Counted from the stretch's first letter, positions 43,952 through 56,878 are shown. The stretch is 64,000 nucleotides of DNA from Termitomyces sp. T153 (GCA_018296165.2 JACKQL020000009.1:1178001-1242000); one strand, 5' to 3'. The notes: generated by a model from the sequence alone, not told the origin. Program-made: numbers and translations.

Positions 43952-45493
43952 ATGCCATCCAACAGCAGAGGAATGGCAACCAAAACTACTACAGTGACAG
44001 CCAGATGGACCAGCACAGTGGCACAAGGGACAGTCACAAGAGCCAATGCAAAGAAGGGACAGGACAGCAGTGAACAAAGCCTGAAAGTACAAAACCTTGA
44101 TGATACCAAGCAATGGCTATATGAAAGCAGAGTCATGGCTAACAGCAGCAAGACAATCAATGCTGACATTCTAAAAATGGCCTTGTTGATGCTAGCTAAC
44201 AGGAAAGATATACTAGACAAAGTCAGGGAAGGGATGAAGGCAATAGCCCTGGCACTGGAAGAGGTGGAGGCAAGTAAGGTGGCCAAATTGGTGGCAGGGG
44301 CAGTGGAGAAGACAATCAAAGAATACCAGGAGGTCCTTGTAAACATGGCCAAAACTATAATCAGGACAGTTAAGAAAATTGCACAACAAGCCAGGGAGAG
44401 GCTGACTAAGGAAGAGTAGGAGGAGGGGCAGGTGACAGAAGGGAGGAAGAATATCATGAGAGAGGAAGGAGGAGGCATGAGGACAAAGCAAGTGGAAAGA
44501 GGAACAATATTCACAGACACAATGCAGAGAGCTGAACACAAGGACATCATCCACAGGAACCAGAGCAAGGTCAGGCAAATGATAATGGATCTTGTCATGA
44601 CCCAATCATTTTTCCCAAATCTCCCTCTCAGCCATCTTTATTCAGTCCAGACATATTTCAGATGGCCTCCATGTCCACTTCCATGTCCCAGATCACTCCC
44701 TTGTCTTGGACTGCACCCACTGTCTCTGATCACATCTCTGATCACATCCACTGACTCTGATCATATCCACCATCCCTGATCCACACCCAGTTGTCTGTCT
44801 GAGACCTTCCCTATTTGAGACATTCCTGCCCTTGGCCTCTCCCTATTTTAGACCTGTCTGAGACTATGTCTTGGCTTCTCCTTTAGGTAGTAGCTTACTT
44901 GGATATAAGCTCTTCTACTCTGTAGCTACCACTCCAGCCTTGACATTATCTGATATCTTGTTTGTGTTCTGTTGTTATCTGATCTTCTCTCAATTAATTA
45001 CTTGCTCTCATTTCTTAGTTTCTCAGTTTCTTTCCCTATTTACATACTTGCTGTTGGCATCACCTCCCCAATGTGGTTTTGGCTCCTGTAAGAGCTCTCC
45101 TCCAGGACTGTGGTCCTGACAGATTTCCCAACTAACAGCAAGCAGATCAAGGCCATGACAAAGAAAGAACTGATAATGAAAGCAAGTATTGTGATTGACC
45201 TGATGAGCAAAGCAAGCCTTGATGCTCCAGCAGTGGAGTTCATATCAGTGCACAAGCTTAGAAAAGGTAGAGTCCTATACAACCTCAACACTGCCAAGGC
45301 CACAGTATGGGTGACCAAACCAGATGTCAGGCCTCTCTTTGTTGAGAAGGTTGGGATAAATGCAAAGGTCAAGGACAGATTGTATGCTGTTCTTGTAGAG
45401 TTTGTACCCACTTCTCTGGGCAACACCCCTGAACAAAGGTTGGCAGATGTAGAAGATCAACAGGCTACATCTGGGAGAGCTGGTGACAGCTAG
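43952..45493 (+). pseudogene. LINE ORF1 fragment, split by a solo LTR
   Basis: Left part (43952-44592): basic, helical N-terminus with ARWTSTVAQGTVTRANAKKG and an Ala/Lys/Glu-rich coiled segment. Right part (45122-45493): FPTNSKQIKAMTKKELIMKA, VEFISVHKLRKGRVLYNLNT, KPDVRPLFVEKVGI and LYAVLVEFVPTSL, a domain typical of the ORF1 of Tad-like LINEs, related in type to LINE-A ORF1 at 140-1727. Frame resumes across the LTR. A TAG at 44417 and the loss of the zinc knuckles after 45493 show decay. Confidence 0.65.
44593..45121 (+). repeat. Solo LTR (family 2) inserted in LINE ORF1
   Basis: 529 bp starting TGTCATGACCC and ending GGTCCTGACA, so it has TG..CA ends with short inverted TGTCA/TGACA. Target duplications are GATCT (44588-44592) and GATTT (45122-45126), differing by one C/T. 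Inside are repeats of CTGATCACATC near 44735-44765. It is unlike the family 1 LTR. Confidence 0.78.
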
Positions 45494-45990
45494 GTGGGCT
45501 CACACCATGCACACCAGAACTGACCTGTCAGGGGACCACTTGTGGCCAGACCCCTGGATTGTTTCTTTTATTCCAAGACTACCACTCATTGTGGACCTCC
45601 CATCTTTGGGTCACAGGTACCTCTGACCAAGGGCTATTGTTTAGTCATGTTCAGAGCACTAAGATGAAAGAAGAGGCTTAAAAGTCACAAGATTTTGATC
45701 TGTTTTCTAGGGCTAATAGCAAGGTACAATTCTTCAATGAGGAACTGGTTGCTAGCAACATAGGCAAGTCAGGAGGAATGGCTTGTGAAAGTCAATAATC
45801 CAAATTTTAGCTATATTTGACACCTGGAAATACAGTCAGTATGCTGGTTGCTAGAGTGTTGTACAGAAAGGAAATAAAACTAAATCAACAAATAAAAAAA
45901 ACCATATCAATAATACCAAGAAAAGAAATATGATTGGTGACAATGCTACTATGAAATTCATGAGTATGTCCAGGCAGACAAACACATAGA
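45494..45990. other. Repeat-like spacer, no coding content recognised
   Basis: CpG-poor. It may contain the end of LINE ORF1 and the left end of the following gypsy fragment. Confidence 0.4.
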
Positions 45991-47330
45991 CCCAGAGGGC
46001 AAGGATCTGCCTGATCACAGGTATCAGGAAGTCAAGGAGCACTTTATAGAAATACATGCAATGTGTGCAGGAGTTGCAGTGTAGCAAGCACCTGCAAGAG
46101 GTTCATGAGCAATGTGACATTGATGCTCAGCAAATAGTGCATACAAATGTATTGCCAGACCAATGTAGCAGGGCCTCTTCTGACTCAGCAGCTGGGAAGG
46201 CAACTGCTGTACAGGAAGTTGACAACATTACACTAGGTCATGCACTAGACATGCAAGTTGGGGAGATAGAGTTACCTAAGATCAATGATTACAAATTATT
46301 GAAGACTATGAAATGCAAGTATATGCAAGATAAACGATTTATGGAAATTGTCAATTATCTGACAGAGCATCCTAGATTTACAATGGAAGGAAAACTGATT
46401 TACACTACAAATAGTTGTGGAGATATGGTGTTGTATGTTCCATGGGAAAGGTCTTTGATTATGACCATACTTGACAAAGCTCACCAAATAGTGGGGCACT
46501 TTTGGGCACAGTGCATGTTGGATTATGGTGGCCCCTGGTACACTTGATTCCAGTGATGACAACAATGACAGTGTCAGAATTGTCATGGGTGTACCTCAAG
46601 GAAAGTGTGTGACTGCAAAGATTAGTTAGTTTGATTGTGAGTGATAGAAGGTCAAAATTCACATCCAAGTGGTGGATAGAACTCTGCAAGCTAATGGGAG
46701 CCAAGTTTCTCATGTCCACATCATTTCATCTACAGACAGATGGCCAAACAGAATGTGCTAATCATAACATTGCACAGATACTGAGGGTGATTATTTACCC
46801 AGATCAAAATAATTGGGTGGATTGGGTTCCCTTAACATTTTTTTGCAATTCATGTGAGTATATCAAAAACAATGCCAATATACATTCTTTGAGTTGAACA
46901 GTGAATATATGCTGTCAATGGTGCAGAAGATCAAGAGTGACAAGTGCATTCATAAAGGGGTGGTAGAATTTTCCAAGCAGGCACTTAGAAACTCAGCAGA
47001 TGCACATGATGCAACCATTCAAGCACATGTGTTTCAGACACAGAATACCAATATTAGGAGGGGTAAAGAACCTCAAATTGCAGAGGGCAATTTGGTCTAC
47101 TGTGAGAATGATGATTCACTGTTCCCCAATCAGGCCATTGCCAGAACCATACAATATTGGTGCAGCAAGTGATCAAGAGGGGTTTGTAGAGGATCTAATG
47201 GGTCAGCAGTGGAGTAATAGAGGGACCCTTGTATTTGAAGTAAGGTGTACATTAGGAGATACTATGTGAGAGCTGCTCAGTGAGTGTGCAGAGTTAGAGG
47301 TGCTAGACAGATATTTGGAGTTTCAGGATG
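45991..47330 (+). pseudogene. Ty3/gypsy integrase region fragment
   Basis: Order: a linker with IELPKINDYKLLKTMKCKYM, the integrase zinc-binding end ILDKAHQIVGHF (about 46470), a core end with VSDRRSKFTSKWWIELCKLM and TSFHLQTDGQTECANHNIAQ (46631-46780), then WVDWVPLTFFCNS, and a C-terminal segment FQTQNTNIRRGKEPQIAEGN LVY (about 47033-47100). This is the GHxxxxK/DR..F/HPQTDGQTE pattern of gypsy integrases, with Leu for Pro in the last box. The middle of the core (about 46545-46620) is missing or replaced. It may belong to the same lineage as the minus-strand RT at 43025-43750, but on the other strand. Confidence 0.7.
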
Positions 47331-50300
47331 TTACTCACCTGAATCAATTGGCAAAATGCACATAGAACATGCAGTACAGACTTAAGTCCAGCAATCACTG
47401 ACTGATTGTAATAGGACCAAACAATATGTCAGCAGTGACAGCAAAAGTTTTCCTCCTTTTGTGTCCCAGATGATGCTAGTGTTGTTAAGTCTCTATGTCT
47501 TACTACTCAAACTGCCAGCAACAAGAGAACTTGAGTAGCTCTGGAAGAGGGGAGAATACTATTGGACATGCAGGGCAATCCCTCAAATGTATGGATATTA
47601 CCAACCTCAACCTGTAGAATTTGGGCAAGTAAGACCAGTTTTATTTTGAGCCCATATAGTTAGGCACCCCAAATAATGATGTATGGCCAGCTGCAGCCAA
47701 GGGCAAATGTACTGGCTGGGGGCTGGGGGTACCCATTAATGATGGGACACACACCAATGGACATAGATGATGAGGAGCAAATGATTCACCCAGAACTATT
47801 TCAGCAAGTGTTGCCAAGGAAGGCATTTATGCTGGCTAGAGGGAATGCTGGCAATAGGGAGGTAGTGAGACCAGGACTGCTGCTACTCCCAGTGTGGGGG
47901 TTGAGGCTGTCAATAGAACCACCTAGAGATCAGGCCAAAGGGAGTGTGGAAGAATCACACTTGCAGGCACAACCTGCAATAGCAACAAAAGCATTGCCAT
48001 CAATGGGGCAGAAACCAGTACAAACATACCTGCTGAGACAGGCCACCAAGGTAAAGGAAAAAAAACAGCCTTGTGAGTCAATGCTGGCAGAGGATGAGAT
48101 GGTGGCTGAGATTCTCCAGAGATTGGAGTTGGCTGGATTTGCAGTACCAGTGGATGCAGCATTTTTGCAGGATGCCCTTGCACTTAGATGATGACAAAAA
48201 TCTGTGACAGCAGAGGCAAATGGCCTTGCAGTAGATTGTCAAGTGCACAGAAGTGCAAAGTACAAACACCTGAACAGGACACAGTAGTGGGGCCCAAATG
48301 GGCTAGGATGGCAGGAGAAGTGAGGGCACTACTGGTGTTTCACCCAGAGCCAACAGTAGTGGTGGTGAAGCTTAGAAGAAGCCAGGGTTGCAAGAAGCAA
48401 CAGTATTGAGTGTGGTGATTACCTTGACAGTGCTGACCATGGATCCTCAGGATGAGTAGATAGAAATGTGAGAAATTGAGACTGAAGCAAGTGTGGCCAT
48501 GTCAGCTGGATATAGTAGGACTGCAGAAGGTCTGCAATCAGAAGTATTGTGACCATCATTGCAAGCATTGCAGGAACAGAGGGCCCAGGGCAGGCAACTG
48601 GCAGCTCTCAAGATCCTTATGAGCTGGACAAGTTCTTTGTATATATGACCAACAAGCATGTACCATGTTGCAATCATATTATGACATTGCTCAGCAAATT
48701 CTGGCACATAGCCAGTGTACTGGACAAGTCCACACAGGACTGGACAATGAAATACCTCCTGATGGAGGTCAACTTTGATCAAGTGGAAAATCCTTGTTGA
48801 GAAGAAAACAAGGAAGACCTGCATCTCTTTGAGCTGGTGGTCACTACAAGGCTGACTACATACCAGGAAGATGGAATGTTATATCTTGTGTCAATGTATG
48901 CTCTGCCCCCACCTACAACCTTTTGATCTCAAGGTGCTGGTGCACTATGTCCTTATTTTTGGCTAACCTGGCCTTGATAACATATTTGTGGGAATTGCAG
49001 TGGATTATGCATATTGCATGCATTATTGCACATTGTTTGGATATGCTCTATCCTGCATATTATCATCAAGTGGGTTGGCCAAGATGGCTGTGGTGAGAAG
49101 ATTAGCATTTGTATTTGCTTGTACTGGGTTATACTGGGAAGCAGTGTAGTCATATGAAATCTACCACATGCAACACCCTTTCACCCATCACTTGGCTCAC
49201 TTTTGTACATCTTGTTACAAAACCATATTCTGGTCATGTGGGTGGACCATGCCTATACTTATGGAGTGGTCTACCTCAAACAACAGTTCTTCCACCCTAC
49301 CATGTGACTCAACATCTCTAGGGAAGTGGATGATGAGCATGCAACCCCCAGCAGTGCCTCAATAGGATTGCTAAAATGCCAGAGATCAGCTACTCCTGGA
49401 TTCTGAAGCTTTTTGAAGAACAGAGTTTATTATATCTCAGACATTGTTGAAATTGTGAATAATGCATGTTGGACACTGGGTAAGCACTAGATCTTGATGG
49501 TTGTGTTTTGAAATGACCAGTCTGCAGAGGATCGTCACCCATAGATAATACAAGGAGAACGATAAATGTACACATTAAAGATTTGTGATGCACAGTTTGA
49601 GCACAGGTTTTGGCAAGTCAGGTATGAGCAGTGAGGACAGATTCATAAGAGCACTTGAGAGATCTGTCACTGGGACTTCAACAAAACATTAAAATTGAGG
49701 TCAAACAGTTTTGGAGTACTGATTTAGAAAATAACTGAACATGAAATTAGAGAGGAGAACATGGAATTAGAAAAGAGGAAGAAAAGACTAGATGACTCAC
49801 CAGGAATCCTACAACCGCTCTCCTGCATCTTCCCTACAAGTGCCCTAGAAGCCATATACCAAATGACCTGGTTTGAAACTCCACAGAACATATTTTGATG
49901 CTGACAACAATGTTTGTGCTGGATTTCGAGGTTGGTGTGAAGCAGCTGTCATCAACATAGGTATGGAGAAACTAAAACAAATGGCAAGCAATGTATAGAG
50001 CACAGAATAGATGACTTGCATACTGGTAATTATTACCATTTTCAGCTGCAAGAAACCAGCATTGCTGGGTTTCAGGTGCAAGAGGTGGCACAGGTGGAGA
50101 TAGAGTTTTAGGGTATTGCAGTTGCCATTGTTAGAAATTGCTGGGCACAAGATGCTCATAAACAGATGGCCACCATCAGTCAGTCAGAAAGCATCTTACT
50201 CTTTTGGTACATATTAAGGTATAAAATTGCTTTTGGAGTTCATTTTCATGACACTTCCAATATGAGAATTACACAGTGGATATATACAGAACATTCAAAC
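47331..50300. other. CpG-poor transposon-derived DNA of unknown family
   Basis: Longest frame is plus-strand 47676-48191 (171 residues) with TPMDIDDEEQMIHPELFQQV, PCESMLAEDEMVAEILQRLE and a hydrophobic end. Another at 48549-48800 has ELDKFFVYMTNKHVPCC. Composition and position suggest gag-like or accessory parts of an LTR element, but I recognise no domain. The CpG-poor state ends near 50300. Confidence 0.45.
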
Positions 50301-51528
50301 ATTACGAGTGTCATGGCAAACGAGTAAGTAGAAAAAGTATCACGCCGCAGAGATAGAGGCTAGGTGTAAAAGTAAAGATTTGCAGAGCTGAAAGCAGTGT
50401 GGCGAGGCGGGGCGACGGACATCGGGAGAAGATGGCACATTGCAAGATGATGGGACGTCACGAAATTGACCGATATGTAGAGCTCGGATAATGCTAGATC
50501 AAGAAGAGCTGAGGCTCTGGGACCCTTTGGAAAGGCGAGAAGGCAAATACAAAATCAACCCTTGCTCACGTTTATTGGGACTGAGGAGGGCGATAGTATG
50601 ATGGCGCAGAGGTATTGATATAACGATAAACAATGCTGATGTTTGGCCGTCCATGTGACTGTGCCTGGGAATTTACCTAGGCTTAAGGTCTTCCGTTCGT
50701 GACGACTAGTATCCGAAAAGGTTTCCACGAGTTTGCAAGTGATAGATGCAACTTTGGACTAATTTCGTAGAAGTGGCATCAGGTTCACCACAAAATGCTC
50801 TCGTGACTTATTAATCTCTGACTTCTAGTGGCTTCAAGAATGTCTACCTATTGGCAATCTGTCCGCAGCACAAACGGCCCGAAAATATTCGTGTCTCGTG
50901 CTGCACATTCGGACCTCGCAATGCCATGTGACGATGCTGCAACGTGGTAGTCGGAACGCACAACAGTTTTTGAATGCTTCTCATGATCCCCATTCCAACA
51001 AACATTCTTGGTATGATCAAATTTCCTTTTTTTTCGCGCTCATCTTTCGCTGCAATTCATAAGGAAGCTTGGTCGCCAGCATCAGAAATCAGAGTTGTCA
51101 ACAGTGTCTTGACATACGAATCTTCGGGACCAGGAAAGAGCAAATAGCCGTCATGGCGAATGTTCTTGCTAGACACGAGTGGCACCATGATATGTAACAT
51201 CTACCATTTTTGGTCTGTAGGAGTAAATTGATGGTACGCACTTGGGGAAAGACTACGGCAATGTGTGTTAAAGAACGCCGATAGCTGCCGTCATTACATA
51301 CCACGAGGTCTCCAAGTACATCGGGGCCTGTCAGCAGCTAGTAGCCCGCAACAAACCATTCATCACTAGCTCAAGGAGTTCTTTTTGGACATTTATCCCC
51401 ATGATGACTTCCTGAAATGTACGGTCTCAAGGATTTAACTAAAGCACCCGATTGCTTTCTTGTCTTCTTCTCAAGTCATACCCCGAGTTGGTCTTCCAAG
51501 AGATCTGTCACGGCTGCAATGTGCGTGA
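50301..51528. other. Spacer upstream of the cutinase, no gene supported
   Basis: CpG returns to host level from CATTACGAG near 50300. No open frame with recognisable content; a polypyrimidine tract lies near 51020. Confidence 0.4.
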
Positions 51529-51534
51529 TATAAA
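51529..51534 (+). promoter_or_regulatory. TATA box of the cutinase gene
   Basis: TATAAA 41 bp before the start codon at 51575, a little closer than usual, so the 5' leader would be short. Confidence 0.4.
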
Positions 51535-51574
51535 CAGGGTTTTGAATTGTCCTCCGCAATCTCAGCGTCTTCAC

Positions 51575-52273
51575 ATGTTTCAATCTCTAGCTTTATTAGC
51601 GCTTGTATCGTCTACTCTAGCTTCACCCCTAGAGCTACGCCAGTCGTGCGCGGATGTGACTGTCTTGTTTGCCCGAGGAACAGGGGAGTCCGGTACCATC
51701 GGCACCATTGTTGGCCCACCTTTCGAGGCTGCTCTTCGAAGCGCCCTCGCTGGCAGATCTCTCAATTTCGAAGGCATCCCCTATGCAGCTAGCATTGCCG
51801 GTTTTCTCGAAGGAGGTGACCCCGCAGGCGCAGCTACAATGGCCAATGATATCACAGCCACGGCCAACGCATGCCCTGATACTAAGATTGTTATATCTGG
51901 TTACAGGTAACTCCGCTTCGGGTTTCATCCTTATAGCTACTTACCACCAGACTCTTTCTACAAGCCAAGGTGCACAAGTCACCCACCTAGCCGCTGCTCA
52001 ACTCTCTAGCGCTGTTCAAAACCGTGTCAATGCTGCTGTTGTCTTTGGCGATCCTGACAACGGACAACCATTTCCAGGGCCAATTCAAGCACATGAACTG
52101 ACGTTCTGCGCAGCTGGCGATAATATATGTGCAGGTGGGATTCTTATTCTCCCTCCTCATCTTAGTTATGGCGCAGTGAGTACCCTTTGCTAATCGAGCT
52201 GCCGCCTCAATGAATGAGCTTTGTTGTATAGGACGCTGGGCAAGCTGCCAGCTTTGTGGTATCACAAATCTAG
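51575..52273 (+). CDS. Cutinase (carbohydrate esterase family 5)
   Basis: Three exons, 51575-51906, 51965-52175 and 52232-52273, join in frame. A signal peptide MFQSLALLALVSSTLA is followed by SPLELR, a possible propeptide cut after Arg. The mature part starts SCADVTVLFARGTGESGTIG with VGPPFEAALRSAL. The nucleophile motif GYSQG is completed across intron 1. The active-site Asp and Cys lie in CAAGDNICAGG and the His in ILPPHLSYG, followed by a short final helix DAGQAASFVVSQI. All three members of the Ser-Asp-His triad and the flanking cysteines are present, and length (about 195 aa) is normal. It would be secreted to hydrolyse cutin or similar polyesters of plant surfaces. It stands alone among repeats. 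Confidence 0.94.
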
Positions 52274-54857
52274 ATATAATATTCCAACAGCACGACTACA
52301 CTACTAGTCGGAATGCCAGATTAACACTCACTCTTCATTCATATCAAACATTTTTACACAACAGTCAAGAGGACCCGAAAGATCAATGTAAATAAGCTTG
52401 AATGCGGCGATCAGGCTGGTACAAAACCACAGCATCAGGAGCACGCTTTTCAGCACTTGAGGATCCCCGTCGTCTGCAATCATCTGATTTTTGAAGCTGA
52501 TTTGAACAGTATACACGGATTTGAAAATATCGACTTCATGCCCAAGTGTGAAGAATTCGCTGAGTAAGAGGGCGTTCGGAGTCGATGTCGGGATTGAGGA
52601 ATGAACAGAAAGTCGGAGTACACCCAATGTCGGACGCAAGGGTGCCATCCTGTGGGTTACTTCGAAGACGACATGTTCTGATAAGCTCTAGCTAACCAAC
52701 AAGAACCACTGGACGGAGAAGGCCCGAAGATCACTGGTTTCAACTTAGGGATGCACACCGTCCGTTTACTGCACACGACCGTGAAGTCACGATGAAAGAA
52801 AAAAACACTACTTTGATGGCATGGCACGGCAAGTTTACGGCTGTCAGGGTTTGGTGTAGTTGATTCAGTGAAGGGCTGAAGAAAGTCAGACAGAACTCCT
52901 CAGTTCATCGGATTACGGCTATTTTAGGAACTTAGGGCGCGTGTTCACCTGAAAAGATTCTTTCTGGCTGACCGATGTGAAACAGCGCAGATTGAACGTG
53001 CTGTTCTTTGTTTGTATCTGAAAGCCTTGAAGTGATAGTGAGGGTGTAAGCCATAGTACACAATGCGTTGAGCCATCCGAACGATGGTGTAAGGTGGTCA
53101 TATATTTGATACATATCCAAAAATTGCGTGTCCAACAGATAATCTAAAGGAAAAACGACTGACAAAGGAACTTTTGAATTTCAAACAGCGTACATCGAAC
53201 ATACTGTTCCTCTTTGTCTCCAGCTTGGAGCAGTTTTTCAGTGCGGTTCTGCCACCCGAAATGTGTACTTAGTATATCGAATCTACCAAAAGAGAAGCAA
53301 CTCACAGGTACAATTGAGCTCTTGCACAGGTCGAAGACGCGAGGACTCGAGCATATAGGTAGGAGCCCGTGGGGCGTTGGTACATATATCTATATATATA
53401 TATATACAAGTTCTGTTTGGCGAGAGTTGAGATGTGACGAGCAGGATGAGTTTGATATAATTGGAGTAAGAATGGTGAAGACAAAAAGTAGTGATCCGTA
53501 TCCGTATGAGTCTAAATCACGATTTTAATGCGAGATGTCCCCTTTCGTAGCATCCGGATTCACGAGATCTACTCGAGAATGAGGTGCTCTACTGCGCCGT
53601 ATGTGACCTTGTAGGTGAGATGCATCATCACGCAGGTTCCTATATCAATCAAAAAAGGATCATTCACAATTAGGAAGAGTCAAACACGGCAACTCTCTGC
53701 TACATATTTCGGTCCTGGGCGCAAGGGAGATGTGGTGAGGTTGAGCCATCGGAACGTTTGTGCAGAGGGCAAGAAAAGAAGAAGATAGACATACTGGATG
53801 CGCAATTCACCTTGCAAAAGATGATATGGGGTGATGAAGGGTGCGGAAGCCTGCTGTAGTCCGGTCAGCGCACAGCGCTCATGCTTCAGGACAGAGGGAA
53901 CTGCAGATCGACGGGTTTGAGATACCAACACTCTGCTTTCTCCATTAATTATCGCGAGGGTGGTGCTATGAGCTGGGAAAGATGCGCTGTCCATGCTACC
54001 AAGGATATTTGCGCGGCGGAGTGATAAAGTAGCTTGCGGCCGGCATGAAGAGAGACAGTAGAAGAAGTCCACGGTGCGTCGTGGGGCGAGATCGCCCCAC
54101 GATAGCTCGGACTGTTACATAAATTAATTGTCACACCTCTCCCGTCAATGACCCTATAAGGCGCTATCGTCGTCTCTCGTGCATCTCATTTGCAGACGCA
54201 GCCAGTCGTCCGTCGACAAATACTGGCGAGTATCCCACCCCTTGCGTCTTATAAGGACATTGGACATTGCGTCTGGTGCGCCGTCTGTATACCCGACTCA
54301 GACATCGAGAAGAAGAAGAGGTTAGGTTATTTACCTTTTTCTCCGCAGTGATGTGCATGTCATTGACGGTCGACCTATGCCCCTCTCAATGCACATTTCC
54401 CCTTGCCAACCGACCACCATGCCTGCCTTGTCCCCCGACAACATACTGCGCACTCCCCGCCCCTTCATCCATGCCTGCATCTATGCACACATTAACTGCC
54501 GGCTCCCCGAAACCAAAAGACAGGGAGCTGAGTATACGTTTAAGTTTGGGGATGATGAAGAAGAGGGCAAGCCTGATGGCGATTTCGTACCCTGTTCAGT
54601 CGACTTTGGATTATCCTGGGGGTCAGGCGTCCATGAGTCCGGCGGACGCGGGGATGGTGGGTGTTGAGAGGATTTTATGCTGTAGGAGGACATGAGAATG
54701 TCGATTGTGAAGCTGCGTAAGTAAGGGCGAATGAACGCGTGTGCTTTGCTCTGCGAGTTTGGCTTCGTTTCATTTCACCTATCATGATTCGGGCTTGGAC
54801 GACTTGGATGTACGTAAGCTGCTGAGGGTAAAAAAACAGATACTGGATTTGAACAAT
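52274..54857. other. Long intergenic region, no gene supported
   Basis: Normal CpG. A TA microsatellite lies at about 53385-53405. The minus-strand frame 54072-53680 (SFPAHSTTLAIINGES, TPYHLLQGELRIQ) is open for 130 residues but has no family features I recognise. A plus-strand Pro-rich frame at 54353-54667 is equally unsupported. Confidence 0.4.
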
Positions 54858-54945
54858 TGCATTAAGGGGAAATCGAACCCCCGGCGGGTCGAACCACACA
54901 GTCTGCTGTTGGCAACGACCCAGGTTACCACTACCCCATTAATGC
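54858..54945 (-). tRNA. tRNA-Gly (GCC) with intron, copy 2
   Basis: Body nearly identical to the copy at 36363-36448. Acceptor GCATTAA/TTAATGC, anticodon stem GGTCG/CGACC, loop TTGCCA with anticodon GCC. One T-stem base differs (C to T), leaving a G-U pair that is still functional. The intron, about 17 nt, is unrelated in sequence to that of copy 1. Confidence 0.92.
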
Positions 54946-55154
54946 ATGCTAACGCTGCACATGTCTTCTATTCTGCTGTCCGTCTCAGCATTACGGTTAA
55001 TCCTAATTTTCTCATAAAGACGGCATTCGGTCAATGACTATTCTCTACATCCTCTATAATTCTGGTCGGGCTATGTGCTGTTACATAGATCTGTCACTGG
55101 ACACCGGTTCATCTAAATATTTGTCAACTATGAAGGACGTCTTCCAATCGTGAA

Positions 55155-56265
55155 CCTAACGTCCCATATCAATGCCATCTCCAAACTATTCATCCATGCG
55201 GGAAGGGACCTGTTCTTCGCCACACGATAGTTTAACCGCGTCTATTGTGCCCTTCACAGCTTCGTCATCTCTAAATTCTAAAACCTTCTTCAATGAACCT
55301 TGTGCACGTTGATGGACATATTAGATCCATTTCATCTGAGGATGCGGTAATTACACAGATAGCGTCGGCACCCAAAATGTTTTCTTCCTTACTTCCGCAC
55401 ATTTTTTGATCAATGACATTCCTTGTTCTTCGTCAAAGAGCTCTGTCCCGTGTTCAATGCTGTCTACACCAAACTCGAGGAGATGTTCAATCATGTCAGC
55501 GGGTATGAGCATGCACAGCGACTTTGACGCCTAGACTGCGAGCACAGTCTATCATCCTTTTAAACTCGGCTCTTGTAAATAGAGGAGGATTCATCCCGCC
55601 TACGTCTGATGACACGTCTGAAACCATCTTATCATATAAAGGTTTGATCCAGCCTGCGCCAGCACCAATTTGTCTTCAAACAGCTTCGATGGACTCCTCG
55701 ACTCAATCTGCCACTTTGGCACCAGTTATCCCCTCGATCCCACTTTGTGATGCGAAAAGTTTTTGGACCTATGGAGCCAGTGGTCAGGACCAACCCAAAT
55801 TTAAGCAATATACATTTAATTTGTGATCTTGCCGACACTTCCAGTAGAGGAAATTGCACGAGTTCAGCAATATTACCTTGTTCCTTCCTTCCGGATAGCA
55901 AGACACTTCCGTAGTGCGATATCAGCATCTTCCACGTCCTCGTTTCCAAGATCACTTGATCAAAAATGGATGAAGAATCCCTCTGTGAAGATTACCATCC
56001 TACCGAACAGTCATGTAACCTATCATCAGAGTCATCAGAGTCTTTCGAGCACGGAAATCCGTTCGTCATGTGCCCTCAGGTAGACTCTCTTTGGTCACCT
56101 GGTCATTCCACGACAGGAAGACAGGCATCAAGTTAAAGTGTCCGCGCAGATGAGCAATCTGAACACTTTACACGTTTTTCTGCTGATGACGAAGGCCTAG
56201 AGATATGATAGTGATGGGAATCAAAAGATGGTACCGAATCTTTTGGAACTGGTGGTGTGGAAACC
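55155..56265 (-). pseudogene. Decayed amidohydrolase copy
   Basis: Aligned by eye with the intact gene at 37317-39117, same orientation. Recognisable pieces include the CGGDTG region (about 55210; the sequence now reads through indels), the EHGTELFDEEQG region (about 55430-55460), the GAGADWIK region now NWCWRRLDQ in a shifted frame (about 55650), GIEGITGA-like sequence (about 55735) and the start region near 56265 (MVSTPPVPKD-like). The last 115 codons are missing and frame is lost many times. Clearly non-functional. Confidence 0.82.
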
Positions 56266-56878
56266 ATCTTGCTTAGGGAAAAGGATGTTGAGGGTTGGAC
56301 GAGGTTCGTTTGCTCAACTGACTTAACGCAATCGGCAATTGCCTGTTGATCCCGGGCCGCTGAGAATGGCGAATGATTCTGGTGTGACGATCGAGCCAGC
56401 TTTCATAAGCACCACGACTGCCAATAAAGGGGCTTCAAGTTTCGCATGAGCACCACCTAGTACCTAAACATGACATCGTCATGACATCTCCTGTATATGT
56501 TTCGGCCTTATCCTTTGTCTGCCATCGTTTTCCGTGACTGATATTTGACGTTGCTGCCACCGCATTGTTGCACCTATACACGCACAGGGAAGGGTGACAG
56601 ACTTAATTAGGACCGAAGGGTCAGATTGCTTCTGTTGCTCAGACACCTGGAGGTTCGCGGGTTCAGAATGAAGGACCGCGAACTCAGGACCGAAAAACTG
56701 TCTACGCGGTCACGTGGTCGTAGAGGGAACTTGTTTGAGATGGGACTCCTGTCATAAGTTCATAAGTTCAACACGCATTCCCATCTCTTTTCTCTCGACG
56801 TGAAAGAACGATTGAAGATGAGATAACGACGGCTCAGTGCAAGTGCAGTAATTATGAAAGCTCACCATCCTGAATGTC
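55155..56878. repeat. Segmental duplication B, copy 2
   Basis: Partner of 37655-39490. Similarity continues into the upstream flank and is interrupted by about 200 bp at 56570-56780, present only here. That insert carries GTTCGCGG (56653-56660) and its exact complement CCGCGAAC (56676-56683). Confidence 0.72.

Noticed and set aside
53680..54072. Minus-strand open frame of 130 residues
   Set aside because: No domain, no clear intron borders or promoter, and no conservation evidence available. Left as unsupported.
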